NCBI GenBank assembly: GCA_001792895.1
Contig: MARA01000030.1
Location: forward strand, 434,001-498,000
Length of the DNA: 64,000 bases
DNA from: Lentinus brumalis
Taxonomy: Eukaryota > Basidiomycota > Agaricomycetes > Polyporales > Polyporaceae
Direction: 5' to 3'
A program made the position numbers and the translations under genes. The notes below the pieces were generated by a model that searched no databases, was not told the DNA's origin, and was given only the letters and a program-made list of their open reading frames with translations. Positions within the stretch are counted from its first letter, which is position 1. The number at the start of each line of letters is the position of its first letter. This document shows positions 37,376 to 49,018 of the stretch, piece by piece.

Positions 37376-38962
37376 ATGCCGCGCAAGGTTCTCGTAGGTT
37401 TTGGAGTCGACGTTGACGCGGCTTCAGGATGGTAAGCTGCCTCTGCAGAGGCCAGCCTACCCTCAATTATGAACTAACACCAATCATACGCAGGATCGGA
37501 TCGTTGGGAGCCGAGAACTCGCCATGTGATGTGTCCCGGGTACGTCGCTCTCTCAAGTACTTATGATAACATGCGTAAACCTTCAAGACTTTCTTTCTGA
37601 CCGTCATGATGTAGGGAATGTACGCCGGGGAAGTCGGAGTTCCCCGTTTGCTGAAGCTGTTCGACAAGTATAATATCAAAGCGACATGGTTCATTCCTGG
37701 TCAGTGGCGGTTCGGGTATCGAGCCACCCGACCCGCATCCCACTCACGCAGGATGAGTATAGCGCACAGTGTCGAGACGTTTCCGGAGCAGTTAGCTCCC
37801 ATCCGAGACGCGGGCGGTCACGAAATGTGAGTACATCCCGGTATTTCTCAGCTGGAGCGGCCGCTGGCTAACCTCTCTCAAGCGGTTTGCACGGATATAC
37901 CCACGAAAGACAGACTCGACTCACCGTCGAGCAACAGAAAGATGTTCTCGACCGCAGCTACGAAGTTCTTACGAAATTCAACAACGGCGTCCCTCCGAAA
38001 GGTAGTTGCGCCCCCTGCTGGGACACAAGCAGGGAGAACACACGCCTTCTGCTCGAGAAGGGCATTGAGTACGGTGAGCGACAACGGCCCATCGTGGCGC
38101 GGACATATGAGACCTGGGCTGACCTTTACCTCGTCCAGATCACTCGAACATGGCTCATGAGTACGCCGAGCTGACATTCCGGTATACTATAGCACATTCG
38201 CTGACCACCGCAACATGATAGCTCACAAGCCTACTATCTGCGCACCGATGACTCCTGGACGAAGATCGACTATCAAGCCAGCGCGGAGACCTGGATGAAA
38301 CCTCTCGTTCGTGGCCAAGAGACAGGGCTAGTGGAGATCCCAGCTAATTGGTACACCTGCTAATCAAGCCTCCCTCGTATGCTGCACGAGGCTGACGTCG
38401 TTGATGTGATAGGTACCTCGACGACTGGCCTCCTCTCATGTAAGCGCACGTTTGCAGTAGAAGATGTGCGTCGCTCGACTGACTTCTCGTGGCAGCTTTG
38501 TCAAGACGTCTCCCAACTCTCACGGATGGGTGAATTGCCACATCTCTGTCGAGAAATAGTGGTGTACTTAGATACGCGTTCGCGCGTTCGTAGGTCAACA
38601 CGCGAGACGTTGAGCAGCTATGGAAAGATACGTTCACCTACCTGTACAGAGAGGAGGAGAACTTCATCTTTCCGATCACCATACACCCAGACGTCAGCGG
38701 GTGAGTGCGATAGTACTCCTTCCGAGCCGCTCACTCATATACTACTCTGGCAGCCGCCCCCACGTCCTACTGATGCTCGTATGTTACTACACCTAACCTC
38801 TACGCTGCGACCGACTGAGCGGTTGTCTAGGAACGCTTCATCGAGTGGGTCAACACCCACGCTGATGTGCAGTGGGTCCGCATGATCGACATGGCGGACG
38901 AATTCCGTGCCCGTGTCTCCCCGGCCGCAGGAGCTATCATGCCTCAAGGGCTTGCTGCTTGA
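37376..38962 (+). CDS. Polysaccharide deacetylase family protein (CE4/PuuE-like), 12 exons
   Basis: NodB-fold hydrolase related to chitin deacetylases and PuuE/allantoinase-like enzymes. Exons: 37376-37431, 37494-37539, 37615-37699, 37763-37826, 37883-38073, 38139-38160, 38222-38350, 38413-38439, 38496-38529, 38594-38700, 38754-38778 and 38831-38962. Phases close and give 305 residues. Seen motifs: [10 protein letters not shown] (metal Asp region), ATWFIPAHS, the HGYTH metal motif, a CAPCWDTS box where relatives I know have APWWETS, TKIDY, NSHGWVN, and [15 protein letters not shown]. There is no signal peptide, so it is likely cytosolic, which fits PuuE-type members better than secreted chitin deacetylases. 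The 22-nt sixth exon is very small, and LLMLERF replaces the usual LLMHERF. The substrate is not predictable. Confidence 0.88.
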
Positions 38963-40564
38963 GACTGAGTGCCTCCCGCGTCCGAGAAAGTATCGTATAA
39001 TCATGTGTCTGAACCTGAACGCGTACTGGTGAATTCATGCGAGTCGTATCCGACGAACATGCCCTTCATGTCTGACGTGTCAAATCTTGACTAGGGTACG
39101 GTTTACGCTGGTATCCGCCACACAACTCACTGCCCGCGTCTGAAACTGGATACAGTGAGTTTCAGAACGCACTGCGGCGTGAGGTGGGCCCCAACAGCGA
39201 GGCCGAATCTGCACTGGAAATCGCTGCCGTGCCAATGTGCGAACGGCTCGCCGACCAGGTCGAGGCTGGTCGGAAAGGCGGGGTGCACGACAGGTTAGCC
39301 AAATGCAGGCGAGGTCGCCGTATCGACGAAGCACCCCTGCAGAGTTCAGCCTCCAGAACCTAAGGCTGGTGACTTGTAGATCTGCGTGTCATGTCGTCGC
39401 GGGCGATCAGTCAAGTGGGAGGGTTGCAGGAGATGTGTCAGAGCAGTGCGACAGGTAGGTCGCACCTACCCAAGAGCAAAAAGTCAGAACACGCTCCACA
39501 TCCGTGTCATAGAGGCCACTTGAGGCGTGCAAGTTACACTTAGCCCAGTAACCAGCGAGCTGCGAAATGTAGCATTTGGGAAGGATGCTTGCGGAGGAGC
39601 GTAGTCCGGTAGCTACTAGTAGTCAGCCTGAGAGTAGATGTGTCGCAGCATTTTCCTCGCTGATGAGTATGCTAGAAGCCTGTGAGATGCAGTAGAGAGG
39701 CTCGAAGGAGGCAACAAGGTATGAAGAAAGCTTGTCGACCGCCGGAAGAGGCTTCGACGAGCCTAGCGCCGACGCGGCAACTCCCGCTATAAGTACAGGC
39801 GCGACTTGAAGGCGACCATAAGTAACCTTCAACTTGACCTCGAGCGACCACTACTTACACCAGCATGTCAAGACTTCATAGGGGTTCGGGACTGAGGCAC
39901 TGAATTCTGAGGCTGGCCTCGGAGTTGTGTGAGACTTCCATGCTTTACTGCTGTCGATCCTATGCCCTAAAGTTTCAACGACACCAGTGGCACCTCTCCG
40001 CGCGAATCAAGTCCAGCGGGTATCTTGAGACTGACCTATGTAGACAACAGCGCTTTATACGAGGGCGTATTTTGCTTGACCTTTCCCATCCCATGCGGCT
40101 TGATTCCGCTCTCATTGCGCTGGCCAACCAGGGACACTCTCGACGGGCTTCGCTTCTGGTGGGTGCTCAATGTACCTCTGAGTTTATGCAACCGCGACGA
40201 GCCCTGCTTACTCTCACAGATTGGTCTGCTATATCTAGGTGCAATCCCCTTCTCTCCGTTATGTTGAGACGGGTACTGACGAACGCTCTTGAATCTGTGA
40301 GCATATGCAGGGCTCCATGCCGGCGGTCCCTGAGGCCTGACCGCTGTCAACGTCCGCCCTCGCTAACTCCACTCTCGGGGCACAGCGAGCATACGAGCAT
40401 GTCTGGAGCGTTCAGGTCCGGAACGAGTGCCCGAATCCGTCGTTCCAGCCATCCAAAATCTCTCGGCGCACTTCAGCTCGTCCAAGATATAACGCATCCT
40501 CCGCGTTTGCTGCTAGCGCATGCCCCAGAGACTTGACTCTCCATCTCCTCACCCAAGGACCATC
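38963..40564. other. Intergenic, about 1.6 kb, no gene assigned
   Basis: A short open stretch at about 39095-39320 has a coding look (Glu/Ala-rich) but no recognisable family, start or splice partners. A 203-codon frame at 39925-40536 shows no motif and an Arg/Leu/Ser-rich composition typical of chance frames. The region should include the promoter of the WSC gene. Confidence 0.4.
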
Positions 40565-41548
40565 ATGCCCATGCCCATTCCTATCCTCTCCAGAAAGCGT
40601 CTCGCAACATCCTCCCTAGTCCTCTTCCTCCTCATCCTCCTCACCAACCCCGCACTCTCCTTCTCCCCCCACCAATCCCGCTCAACTGGACCACCATCTT
40701 CCCCTGCGCAACCGACACCCCCGCCCGCGTCCTCACCAACGTCCGCACCCACACCCTCGCCAACAACACCCCCGCAGCCTGCATCGCGCTCTGCGCCGCC
40801 GCCGCCGCCGCCAGCCCCAGTGAATACACCTACGCCGGCGTCGAGTACGCAGACGAGTGCCACTGCGGCACCGGCCTCGCCCCCTCGCCCCCTCCACAGG
40901 CCGCCCCCGCGGCCGAGTGCGACATGCCCTGCGCCGGAGACGCGGACCTGGCGTGTGGCGGGCCATGGCGCATACAGGTACGTGCACCCCATACGTCCTT
41001 ACACGTATACATCCCTCTCTGCCCGTCCAGCCCCTGCCCCACCCTCCGCGTCCCGCCCAACTTACGCAGCTGTGGCGTCGCGCTCGCTCCCCTAGTACTA
41101 CTCTCACTCGAGAAGAACCCGCACTAATACCCACCATTGTATCCGTACCTGCGTCCGCACTCGATCCTGGACACACACGTTCACTGGCGCGTCCCCGCGT
41201 CCACAGATATACAAGTCCCCCGCGCTCCCGCCCGGCAGCTGGTCCCTGCAAGGCTGCTTCCTCGACACGCCCCTCCAGCCCGCCCTCGCCAGCCCGACGC
41301 ACCACTCCTTCCCCACCAACCTCGACCTCGTCTCGCAGTGCATCGCGTACTGCCAGCACATCGGTCTGCCGTGGGCCGGGATCGAGGACGCGCAGGACTG
41401 CCAGTGCAGCAGGGGCGGGTACGCGACGGGCGGGGCGCGCCGTGTCGACGAGGGCGAGTGCAATTCGACGTGTCCGCTCCCGCCGGGTGCTGGGAGCCAG
41501 TATTGCGGAGGGCTCCAGAGGTTGATGGTGTACGAGTATGGAGGATGA
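40565..41548 (+). CDS. Secreted protein with two WSC domains, apparent frameshift
   Basis: Exon 1 at 40565-40977, intron 40978-41206, exon 2 at 41207-41548 (stop TGA). A hydrophobic N-terminal signal segment follows the basic start MPMPIPILSRKR. WSC domain 1 shows CIALCAAA, YTYAGVEYADECHCG and ECDMPCAGD.DLACGG; WSC domain 2, in exon 2, shows GCFLD, CIAYCQHIG, WAGIEDAQDCQC and CNSTCPL...YCGG. WSC domains bind carbohydrate and occur in wall sensors and secreted fungal proteins. The signal peptide and domain 1 are in different frames: a C run at 40665-40670 has six C, and seven would join them into a 251-residue protein. I take this as a probable sequencing error, but a true lesion is possible. 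No transmembrane segment or kinase tail is seen. Confidence 0.78.
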
Positions 41549-41903
41549 TAGCATACATGTGACTGAATGTCGGTCTCACCGAGTAATACGGGACGTGGGT
41601 ACCTTCGACGATAACTTTCGAGGTCCCTCGACCACATGTCTGTCACGGCGCCGATGCAAGCACGGTGTCGCAACGAGATTCTGTCAAGACCACGTTTCAC
41701 AGTACGGCATAGAGCGCCTCCAAGCCGAGTCCAGTATGCAGACAACGTGAATATTGCGTCCTTCATGAGTACGTACAAAGCGTAAGACAGCGTTCGTAAG
41801 ATCATAACACACTACCTCCGATCCGTACAGTCACCTCCGTATACAAAAATTCCAAATGCAAGTCCATGAGTCCGTGCTGTTGTACAAGTGCGTCGAAGAA
41901 CAT
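41549..41903. other. Intergenic between convergent genes
   Basis: About 355 bases between the ends of the WSC gene (+) and the aspartic protease gene (-). It must contain both 3' UTRs. No gene or repeat seen. Confidence 0.5.
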
Positions 41904-43557
41904 CTAGTCGGTGCGCTGGGCGAGACCGACCCTCTTCTCTGCCTGGTCGACTGCGAGGAATGGATCAGCAAAGGCAGCATCTGCTTCAACAGGCAGTACT
42001 CACAGACGACGTAGGCGTTCTTCAGGAAGATGTCGCCGAAGATGTCGAAGCCGAGGTTGCCGCTGCTCTGGATACCACCGAACGTGAACCCGTCTCCAGC
42101 GTCCGAGAACTCGATGTCCTTCTTGTTGATCTGAAGGCATCGTCAGCCAATCCCTTTGGCAGCACACAGGGTTGCATACCTTGTAGAGCTTGTCACCGAC
42201 GGCGAACGAGACATCGGGAACGGTGGCGTCCGACGGGAACTTGTATCCGCCCTGCTGGTCGTCGAATGTCGCCCCCTTGATGGCACCGTAGAACGCGTCG
42301 ACGACATCATCAGAGACAAGGAGGAGCGTGGTGCCGGTATCGAGGATCGTGGTGTTGCCGGAGCGCTCCTTAGTCTCGCCGTTCAACGTCCAGGAGGTCG
42401 ACGGCACCTGCCAGAAGCCCTGAGAGCTAGAGAGAGTTACGGTCAGTATACAGAGATACCGACGCAGAAGCTGCTAAACTTACTTGTCAACGGGGGTGTA
42501 CGTGATGGGTTCGGACGTGACCGAGTCGTCGATGAAACCTGGGCAGGAACGTGAGAACGATGCGGCGTGGCGGAGATGAAGTATATCACGCACCGAAGGA
42601 GTAGAAGCCAGCCTCGTCTCCGCGACCGAGCTTGACGGTGAAGACACCCTGTACATACCGTCAGTACACGCGCGCATACATCCACCGGTCTTCGCGGACT
42701 CACCGGGTTGATCAACTTCTTGTTGATCATGTTCTCGACGGGAGTCGCGACAGGCTTGGGAGAGACCGTGTTGATCTGGGGCCAGGCGAGACCGAGGAGA
42801 CCATCGTTGCCGCCATCCGTGAGGAAGCTGGAGCTCAGCTTCTCGGCGAGCTCGACGGCCTGACCGGGGATGGCGATGTCGCCAACGGTGACAGTATCGT
42901 CGTAGACGTTGCCAGAGGCCGAGGAGCCGTCACCGTAGCTGATGTTCCAGGAGCCACTCGCCTTCTTGGCGGTGGACGACTTGGACGGGTCGTAGACGTG
43001 GTGGCCCTTGTAGCGGGAGGCGTGGGCGAGCTCGGAGCTGAGGATCCCGTGATGAGGGAACGTGCATGCCGATAATCGGAGAGAGAGCTCACCTCCAGAC
43101 CCAAAGGTCAGACGACCCGGTGTCGAAGTCGAGGTTGAGGGTGACGCCAGGGGTGCCGATCTTGACGGGCACGACGTACTCGAGGCTTAACACAGGTACA
43201 AAGGGCCATATCAGCACGCGTCCAAACACGTCATAGACCGCATATATGCACTTACTCTGATAAGGAACACATCCGGACGAACCCCACAGCGTGAGCGTCT
43301 TGCTGGGACGTGACGGAAGCAAATCTGACGCGACATCACGCACCGTTCTGGATGGACTCGGCGGGGACCTCATGGTCGGTCTCCTTGTCGTGCTTGGACT
43401 TGACCTTGACGACGACGTTGTTGCGCTTTGCGAAACCGGCGTTGCGGCCGGTCTCGAAGCCGTAGCGACGAGCAGCGCGAGCGTAGGCGGCGTAGAAGGA
43501 GGGGCCCTTGCCGCCTTGGTACTTGGCGGGGCGGACGAGAGGGTGGAGCTTCTGCAT
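41904..43557 (-). CDS. A1 family aspartic protease (polyporopepsin-like), 9 exons
   Basis: Pepsin-fold endopeptidase. Exons (minus): 43344-43557, 43256-43298, 43093-43185, 42704-43037, 42594-42648, 42484-42538, 42180-42426, 42004-42130 and 41904-41950. They total 404 residues with closed phases. Catalytic motifs: DTGSSDLW (Asp107) and DTGTTLL (Asp294), plus the flap region ISYGDGSSASG. The first about 85 residues look like a propeptide rich in Lys/Arg; no classical signal peptide follows the Met at 43557. An upstream in-frame Met at 43623 begins MGCLPSKP, a possible alternative start. Exon 2 (43 nt) is the least certain; it was chosen because only a length of 1 mod 3 joins exons 1 and 3. The mature domain resembles polyporopepsin-type enzymes of wood-rot fungi. 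Confidence 0.88.
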
Positions 43558-46043
43558 GGTTGCGGTGTTGGGTTTGGAGGAGGAGGAAGAGGAAGAGAAG
43601 GGTTTGGAGGGCAGGCAGCCCATGGCGAGGGTATTTATGCAGTTCCGGGGACGGGCCTATGACGTGCTCAAGGGCAGGGAGCGCTGCGGAGAATGGAATA
43701 TTGTCAGAGGTTGCTGGACGGACGTGACATACGCACCACGAGGAGAGAAAGGGAGCCGGGCTGGGGCGAGCAGAGGAGCGCGGTCGAGAGGGAGACGTCA
43801 CCGGAGGGATCGCTCTCCGGCTCTCGCATCCTTATCACCTCCTCCACGCCCGTCTCCAGCTAGGTCTTCTCAGAGCTTGTCCCTCGCGACTGCTTCTCTG
43901 TTCCATACAGAACGTCCCCACAGTCGCACACATCCAGCTCCCTCCTCCGCCGTGCCGTGCGGCCAGTATCTCCACTGTGAGTCAGGCCACATAGCAGATG
44001 CGCAGTAGCACGGACCATATGGAAGCTGCTCGACAAGCCAGAAGCTCGGCCATGAGATCACAGAGAGGACGAAGAACGACGTGCTCGATATGGGACGCCT
44101 TTGTGGCGATCCACAGCGCGCCAATCAACCTATATATAGAGCCTCTCCTCCTGCCTTTCGAGCTTACCTCGCTCACAGCACCTTTCCTGTATCCTCCCGC
44201 TGCCAACTCGCCCAGGTCGCTTACACGCTCGAGCTCCGAACGAGGTCGTGTATCGAGTTACTTCCGGAGAGGCTGGTTCGCGCCACGGGGAGCCAGGGGG
44301 AGCCTTCCCTTAGCGTCACGTTCGCGCTCTCCCCGAGCGACGACCATTGAATTGGCAACTCGGAACGATGGCAAGCTGACATGGAGTACATATGGGGCCC
44401 GGCCTTCCATGCTTCTGCCGACCTATCTATTCAATTACCAACCGCTGCGGTCGATCGCGTTACATATCAGCCTCTCGTAACTCAGCGACTCCACTGCGTC
44501 ACGCCGTGCAAGCTTCGTACCGACGGCAAGCCCTCTTCGCGAAGGGTGGTTATAACCACTCTGCGAGGGCACACCGGCCATAGCATGCAGCACTCGATAC
44601 CTTGTCACCTCCCAACATACCGTGAAGGCTCAGGCCTCAGGCGTTCAGCGGCCTCTTCAAGACATGCTTGACATGGCATATGCATGTCCGCCAGCGTATC
44701 TCGCAATTCACTCATGACCTGCCTGATTGACGCGATCGCGCGGCACCCCTTGACGTGCACGCGAGCAGGCCCCAGCTGCCAGCTGCGGACCAAGAACGGG
44801 CTTTGGCCTTGCGATACGCCCGCTCCGGCGCTGGTATGTGACATATGTACTCACTCCGTGGTGCGATGTGTTCACGGGCGCCGGAGCTGCACAAGAGCCG
44901 CATCGTGCAATCGTCATGTACAAGACACAAGTGAGTCAAGCCATCGTTATTATAAACGGAGGTGGCTGGCTCAATGCCAGCTTGCCTTCTCGTTTGCAAG
45001 ACGTGCCGTGCATCCCTCATCTTATCGAGTTACGCCGTTTTGCGGGCCGCGGCAGTGTTATTCGGCGCGCTCCAGCCTCCAGCGAAGAGCTGACGTTGCG
45101 TACATACGCCATGCCCGTGGAAAGAGGAAGTGACGAGGACAGTGATGGGGTCGACTCACAGGTAGGGTTATTGTGGTGGTGACCAGAGGAGGGACTACTT
45201 ATTACTACAAGCTCCCCACACCGTACTGACCGTGCGGTCAGTGCGTAAGTGATGCGTCCTGGTAGGATGCAGCGGGATCCGCCCAGGTCGCCTGTTCGGG
45301 TAAGCAGCATGCCGTGTCGGTCGCCGCCGCTGCGGCGCTGGCATATTTCTAACATACTGAGTATGTACTGAGTACTGAGGTGCGCTCTAATTTATGCTAG
45401 CTCGGTGGACGTACTGCGTACGTGCAGCGGACCGATGTTCTGCGAGCTTAGGTGAGGCATAAGAGTGTTCGCCGGAGCCTTGTGTGTTTGAATGTTGACA
45501 GTTTCACTTGCACCTCTCGTCTCCTGCTACAGGCTCAGCTGCAGATGCCTAACAACTCGCACTGCCAGGCACGTTCTGAACCTCGCTGGTAAGCTTGAAG
45601 ACACATACTTATTTTGCTTGATTACTTGCCATGCATACGGTTGCCTGACGGGTGTAAGCGTTTAAATTACAGCTGTATGAAGCTTCGCATATCGCCATGT
45701 CGCATCAGTTGGGTAGACGTGAGTCTCTCGTTTCCAGTGCACGGGCGAACTCTTCAAGGACTCGAGCCCAGTAGCTCGAGCGCCACAATGGCGACGCGTC
45801 GCGGTCACGGGACGCGGTTGCCACGTGGATGCCTCGAGGTTCAGATTCTCGCGAGTCCCCGCACACTGACTCCGCGCGATCGAGGTGTGTTTCCTGCGAT
45901 GGCCTTCATCTCGCCTTCGTAGGCTCGTGCTTCCTACATATGCCTGCTGTGATACCCTGCTCGACCCCATTTGCCATCTGCGATACCTCGAGCTCGCCTC
46001 AACTCTATCTCTCTCACACGGCCCCACACAGAAACAGAAACTC
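43558..46043. other. Intergenic, about 2.5 kb, no gene assigned
   Basis: Between divergent genes: aspartic protease (-) and NADAR protein (+). Frames such as 43998-44480 are open but lack any motif. One well-formed core-promoter-like block stands at 44118-44138 with no assigned gene behind it. The rest is unremarkable. Confidence 0.4.
44118..44138 (+). promoter_or_regulatory. CCAAT plus TATA promoter-like block, orphan
   Basis: GCCAATCA is followed within about 10 bases by TATATATAG, and then by a pyrimidine-rich CTCTCCTCCTGCC stretch of the kind seen at fungal transcription starts. No coding gene could be assigned downstream for about 1.9 kb, so it may drive a non-coding RNA, a short unrecognised gene, or nothing. 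Confidence 0.35.
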
Positions 46044-49018
46044 ATGGGCAACAACCCGAGCCGCGCAAACGGCCACGGCCCATACTCGCGCTCGCGCAGC
46101 TACTCGCAGGACCGAGGCCCAGTCGCGTACAACCTCAAACGGGGCTTCACGACGCGCGGCGGGAGGCGGGACAAGTACGACCAGGAGTACGTCGACGAGG
46201 AGGACGCGGACGCGGACGAGTATGGGCGGCACCGCGCTGAGCGTGAGCGCGAACGTGGCCCGTACGGCGCGTTCGCGGGGCAGATGTCCCAGATGCCCCA
46301 GATGCAGTACTCGAGCCATACCATGAGTACGTCTTCTCCGTGCCGCTCGTTGAGTGCTGAGTGCCCGATACCGGTGTTTTGAGTTGTGCTCACGTGTAGC
46401 AGCTCCCCAGTACATGTCCGGGAACCAGCACCTTGCTTTCCCCCAGCCGCAGATGCACGCGGGTATTAACCCCGTTGTACCAGGTTCGTCGCATCTTGCA
46501 CTCTCCTACCTGTTCCTCCGCCACTCGGATTGTGCTTTGACATCCCTGCTCGCACGGATTCCTCCCCACACATCCACGAACACCCCGAAGCGTCCATCGG
46601 TCGCTCATCAGTCATTGCTCGCCCGCGCGAGTCGTCGTTTGCTGACACCTGCGACGTGCGTGCTAGACAGGATCAAATTTGCACCGGGGAGCACAGAACT
46701 GTGCGATGGTGCGGATGGTCACGCACAGCGATTATTGACTCTCTGTCGACGCCTATGAAGCAGAGAATGGTCTATTGGTTACAGTACAATCATTGGTCGC
46801 TTGTCAACCGTGACTCAATCCGTCGTCGTCTAGGATGTGCGCGAGACTCTGTGCGAGCCTCGAGGCTAGCTGTTCGACTGCGTGTGTTGACTTCACGCAT
46901 GCAAGTTTCTTGGGACGCTACGGACCCGATGCCCTGTCAGTTGTTGTCGCTCTCTGAGTAGACGACTTGGGGCAGGCCCATGACATCTAGCAAGGAGACT
47001 TTGACGTTGATGTCAGCCTGGATACTAAGGGCTGGGAACCATGCTGCGTGACGGCAAGGACAGTATGTCGTAGCAGAGTATCGTTAGGCTTGCGTGGTAC
47101 AGCACACAAGGCGCTTTACGCACGTAATCGGCGGTCCCAGATCTGTTCTCTCATGCACTCTTGTGTGTATGCGTACGAGGACCACGGACTCATCTCTCCT
47201 CAGGCATGAACGGCGCCGTGCCAAGTGCAGGCAACTTCTTCCCAAATCCCCCCATGAACATGCCCGAGCCAGCTTTCGATCCCGAAGCCCCGGTCGTCCC
47301 GCCCATCCCGACCTCCCGCCGCGGGCGCATGGGCACGCCATACGTCGCACCCCGGCCGTACGACTCCCCTTCGTCGGACGACAACCTCACAGACAGCCTC
47401 GACCCCGAGGCACGCGAGCGGCTGCAGCCCCGCCTCGCCCCAGGGCAGTATGGCCCGTACGACCCGATACGCAACCGGAACCGCACGCCCGCACCCGCTC
47501 TGCGGCGCGACCGCCACGGCCACCGCAGGGCGGAGTCCTCTCCTGTATTCCACCACCGCCAGCAGTCGCCATTCGATGACCGCATGGACGAACCGCCCGT
47601 GATCCCCCCGCACCCTGCTGGCGGGCAGCCGTTCCAGCAGCAGCAAGGCTTCGTGCCGCATGACTTTGGCATGTCCCCGGGGATGGACGACAGGGACATG
47701 CACCAGTATCAGCAGCAGCAGTACCAGCAACAGCAGCAGCAGCAGCAGCAGCAGTACCAGCAGCAGCAGCAACAGCGGCACCAGCGCCATCACCATTACC
47801 AGCCTGAGCCGGAGCCGATCCGCCCACGCCCGTTCGAGCCCATCCAGCGCAGTCACAACCCGCTCCCCCCACCCCGCGCGACATCTTCCAAATGTCGCCA
47901 TACGCGCGGGTCCTGCGCGAGCTCCGGAAACCGATCGACGAGAACGCGATCCTCGGCGCCGCCGCTGCGATTCACACCGTCGGCGCGATCAACATCGGGG
48001 GCGCACCTGGACATCACCACCAGAGCACACGCTCGAGCAAGGAGAAGAAGCGGAAGGGCCTCTTCCGTTCGCTCAGCCATCGCCTCGGCTCGCGCAGGTC
48101 CGAGGACGAGTTCGAGGCACAGCAGCCCCAGACGTTCGTCGGTGGCACGTCCACCGCCGTGTACCCGATTGTGCAGCACATGCCCGACGGGAGCACACAG
48201 CTCATCTACAACCCGCCCGTGATGCCCGTCCCTGCGATGCCCGTCCCAATGGCCGGCGCCGGGATCGTTCCTCCTCCCGGGGTGATGCCAGGCTACGTCC
48301 CGGCCGCTGCCCCCACCGCAGGAGGAGTGAACCCGCCTCCCCCAGTCATTCCCCAGGGGGCGCACGTCCCCCAAAGCTACGGGCATGGGCACGGACAGAC
48401 CCCCGTCTTTCCCCCGGGACCCGCACCCACGCCCATCCCCGTCCTCCACTCCCCCGGCCCCGCGCATGCCCACCCCGCAGCCTGCGCCGCCGCCTCCGCC
48501 GGTGATCAAGATCACGCATGGGTCCGACTATGCGGGCCTGCTGCACATGTCGCCGCACCGGGTGCACTACCAGCACAGGAGCTACCCGACGGGGATGCAC
48601 CTGCTCGAGGCGATGAAGTTCCTGCCGCACCGGCCGGACTTGGCGGAGCAGATCAGGAACTGCGGGACGCCGGAGGAGGCGGTCGCCGTCGCGTCGGGGA
48701 TGCGGGAGTTTTGGAAGCGGGACTGGGATGGGGTTGCGCTTGACATGGTGCGTGTTTCTTCTTGTTCTGACACGTTGAGACGGAGGTGTTGACGGCGCGA
48801 TGATTCTGCGTGTGGCAGATGGAGGAAGTGCTGTACCAGAAATTCATCCAGCACCCGCAGCTGAGGGCGCTGCTCATGAGCACGGGGAACGCGGACCTTG
48901 TGTTCTCGGACCCGGACACGACGTGGGCGATGGCCAGATCGGCCAGGGTATGAACTGGCTCGGACATGCGCTCATGCGCGTGCGGTCGAGGTTCCGTGAA
49001 GAGGGTCTCGATGCGTGA
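46044..49018 (+). CDS. NADAR-domain protein with Pro/Gln-rich N-terminus, apparent frameshifts
   Basis: C-terminal NADAR (YbiA-like) domain at about residues 559-695: SDYAGLLHMSPH, the YPTGMHLLEAMKF helix, REFWKRDWD, then TGNADLVFSD and NWLGHALMRVR. Bacterial NADAR enzymes remove ADP-ribose, including from DarT-modified guanine; the fungal role is unknown. The N-terminus is long and disordered, with a poly-Gln stretch (about 47707-47778). It starts MGNNPS, a plausible N-myristoylation signal (Gly2, Ser6). Exons: 46044-46326, 46400-46483, 47204-48747 and 48819-49018. Intron 2 is about 720 nt, unusually long here, and could hide an exon. Three one-base breaks must be assumed: C6 at 47865-47870 (needs one more), C5 near 48451-48455 (one fewer) and GGG at 48925-48927 (one more). 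Repaired length would be about 703 residues. Confidence 0.72.

Noticed and set aside
39925..40536. 203-codon plus-strand frame
   Set aside because: No motif, no codon or splice context, and Arg/Ser/Leu-rich composition typical of chance frames in GC-rich DNA.
40733..41554. 273-codon minus-strand frame opposite the WSC gene
   Set aside because: It is a shadow of the WSC exons, which carry the conserved cysteine pattern on the plus strand.
43998..44480. 160-codon plus-strand frame after the promoter-like block
   Set aside because: It starts upstream of the TATA box and has no recognisable domain, so it is not a sensible product of that promoter.
47200..47901. Minus-strand frames with long Leu or Ala runs
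   Set aside because: They are antisense to the CAG/CAA poly-Gln tract of the NADAR gene.
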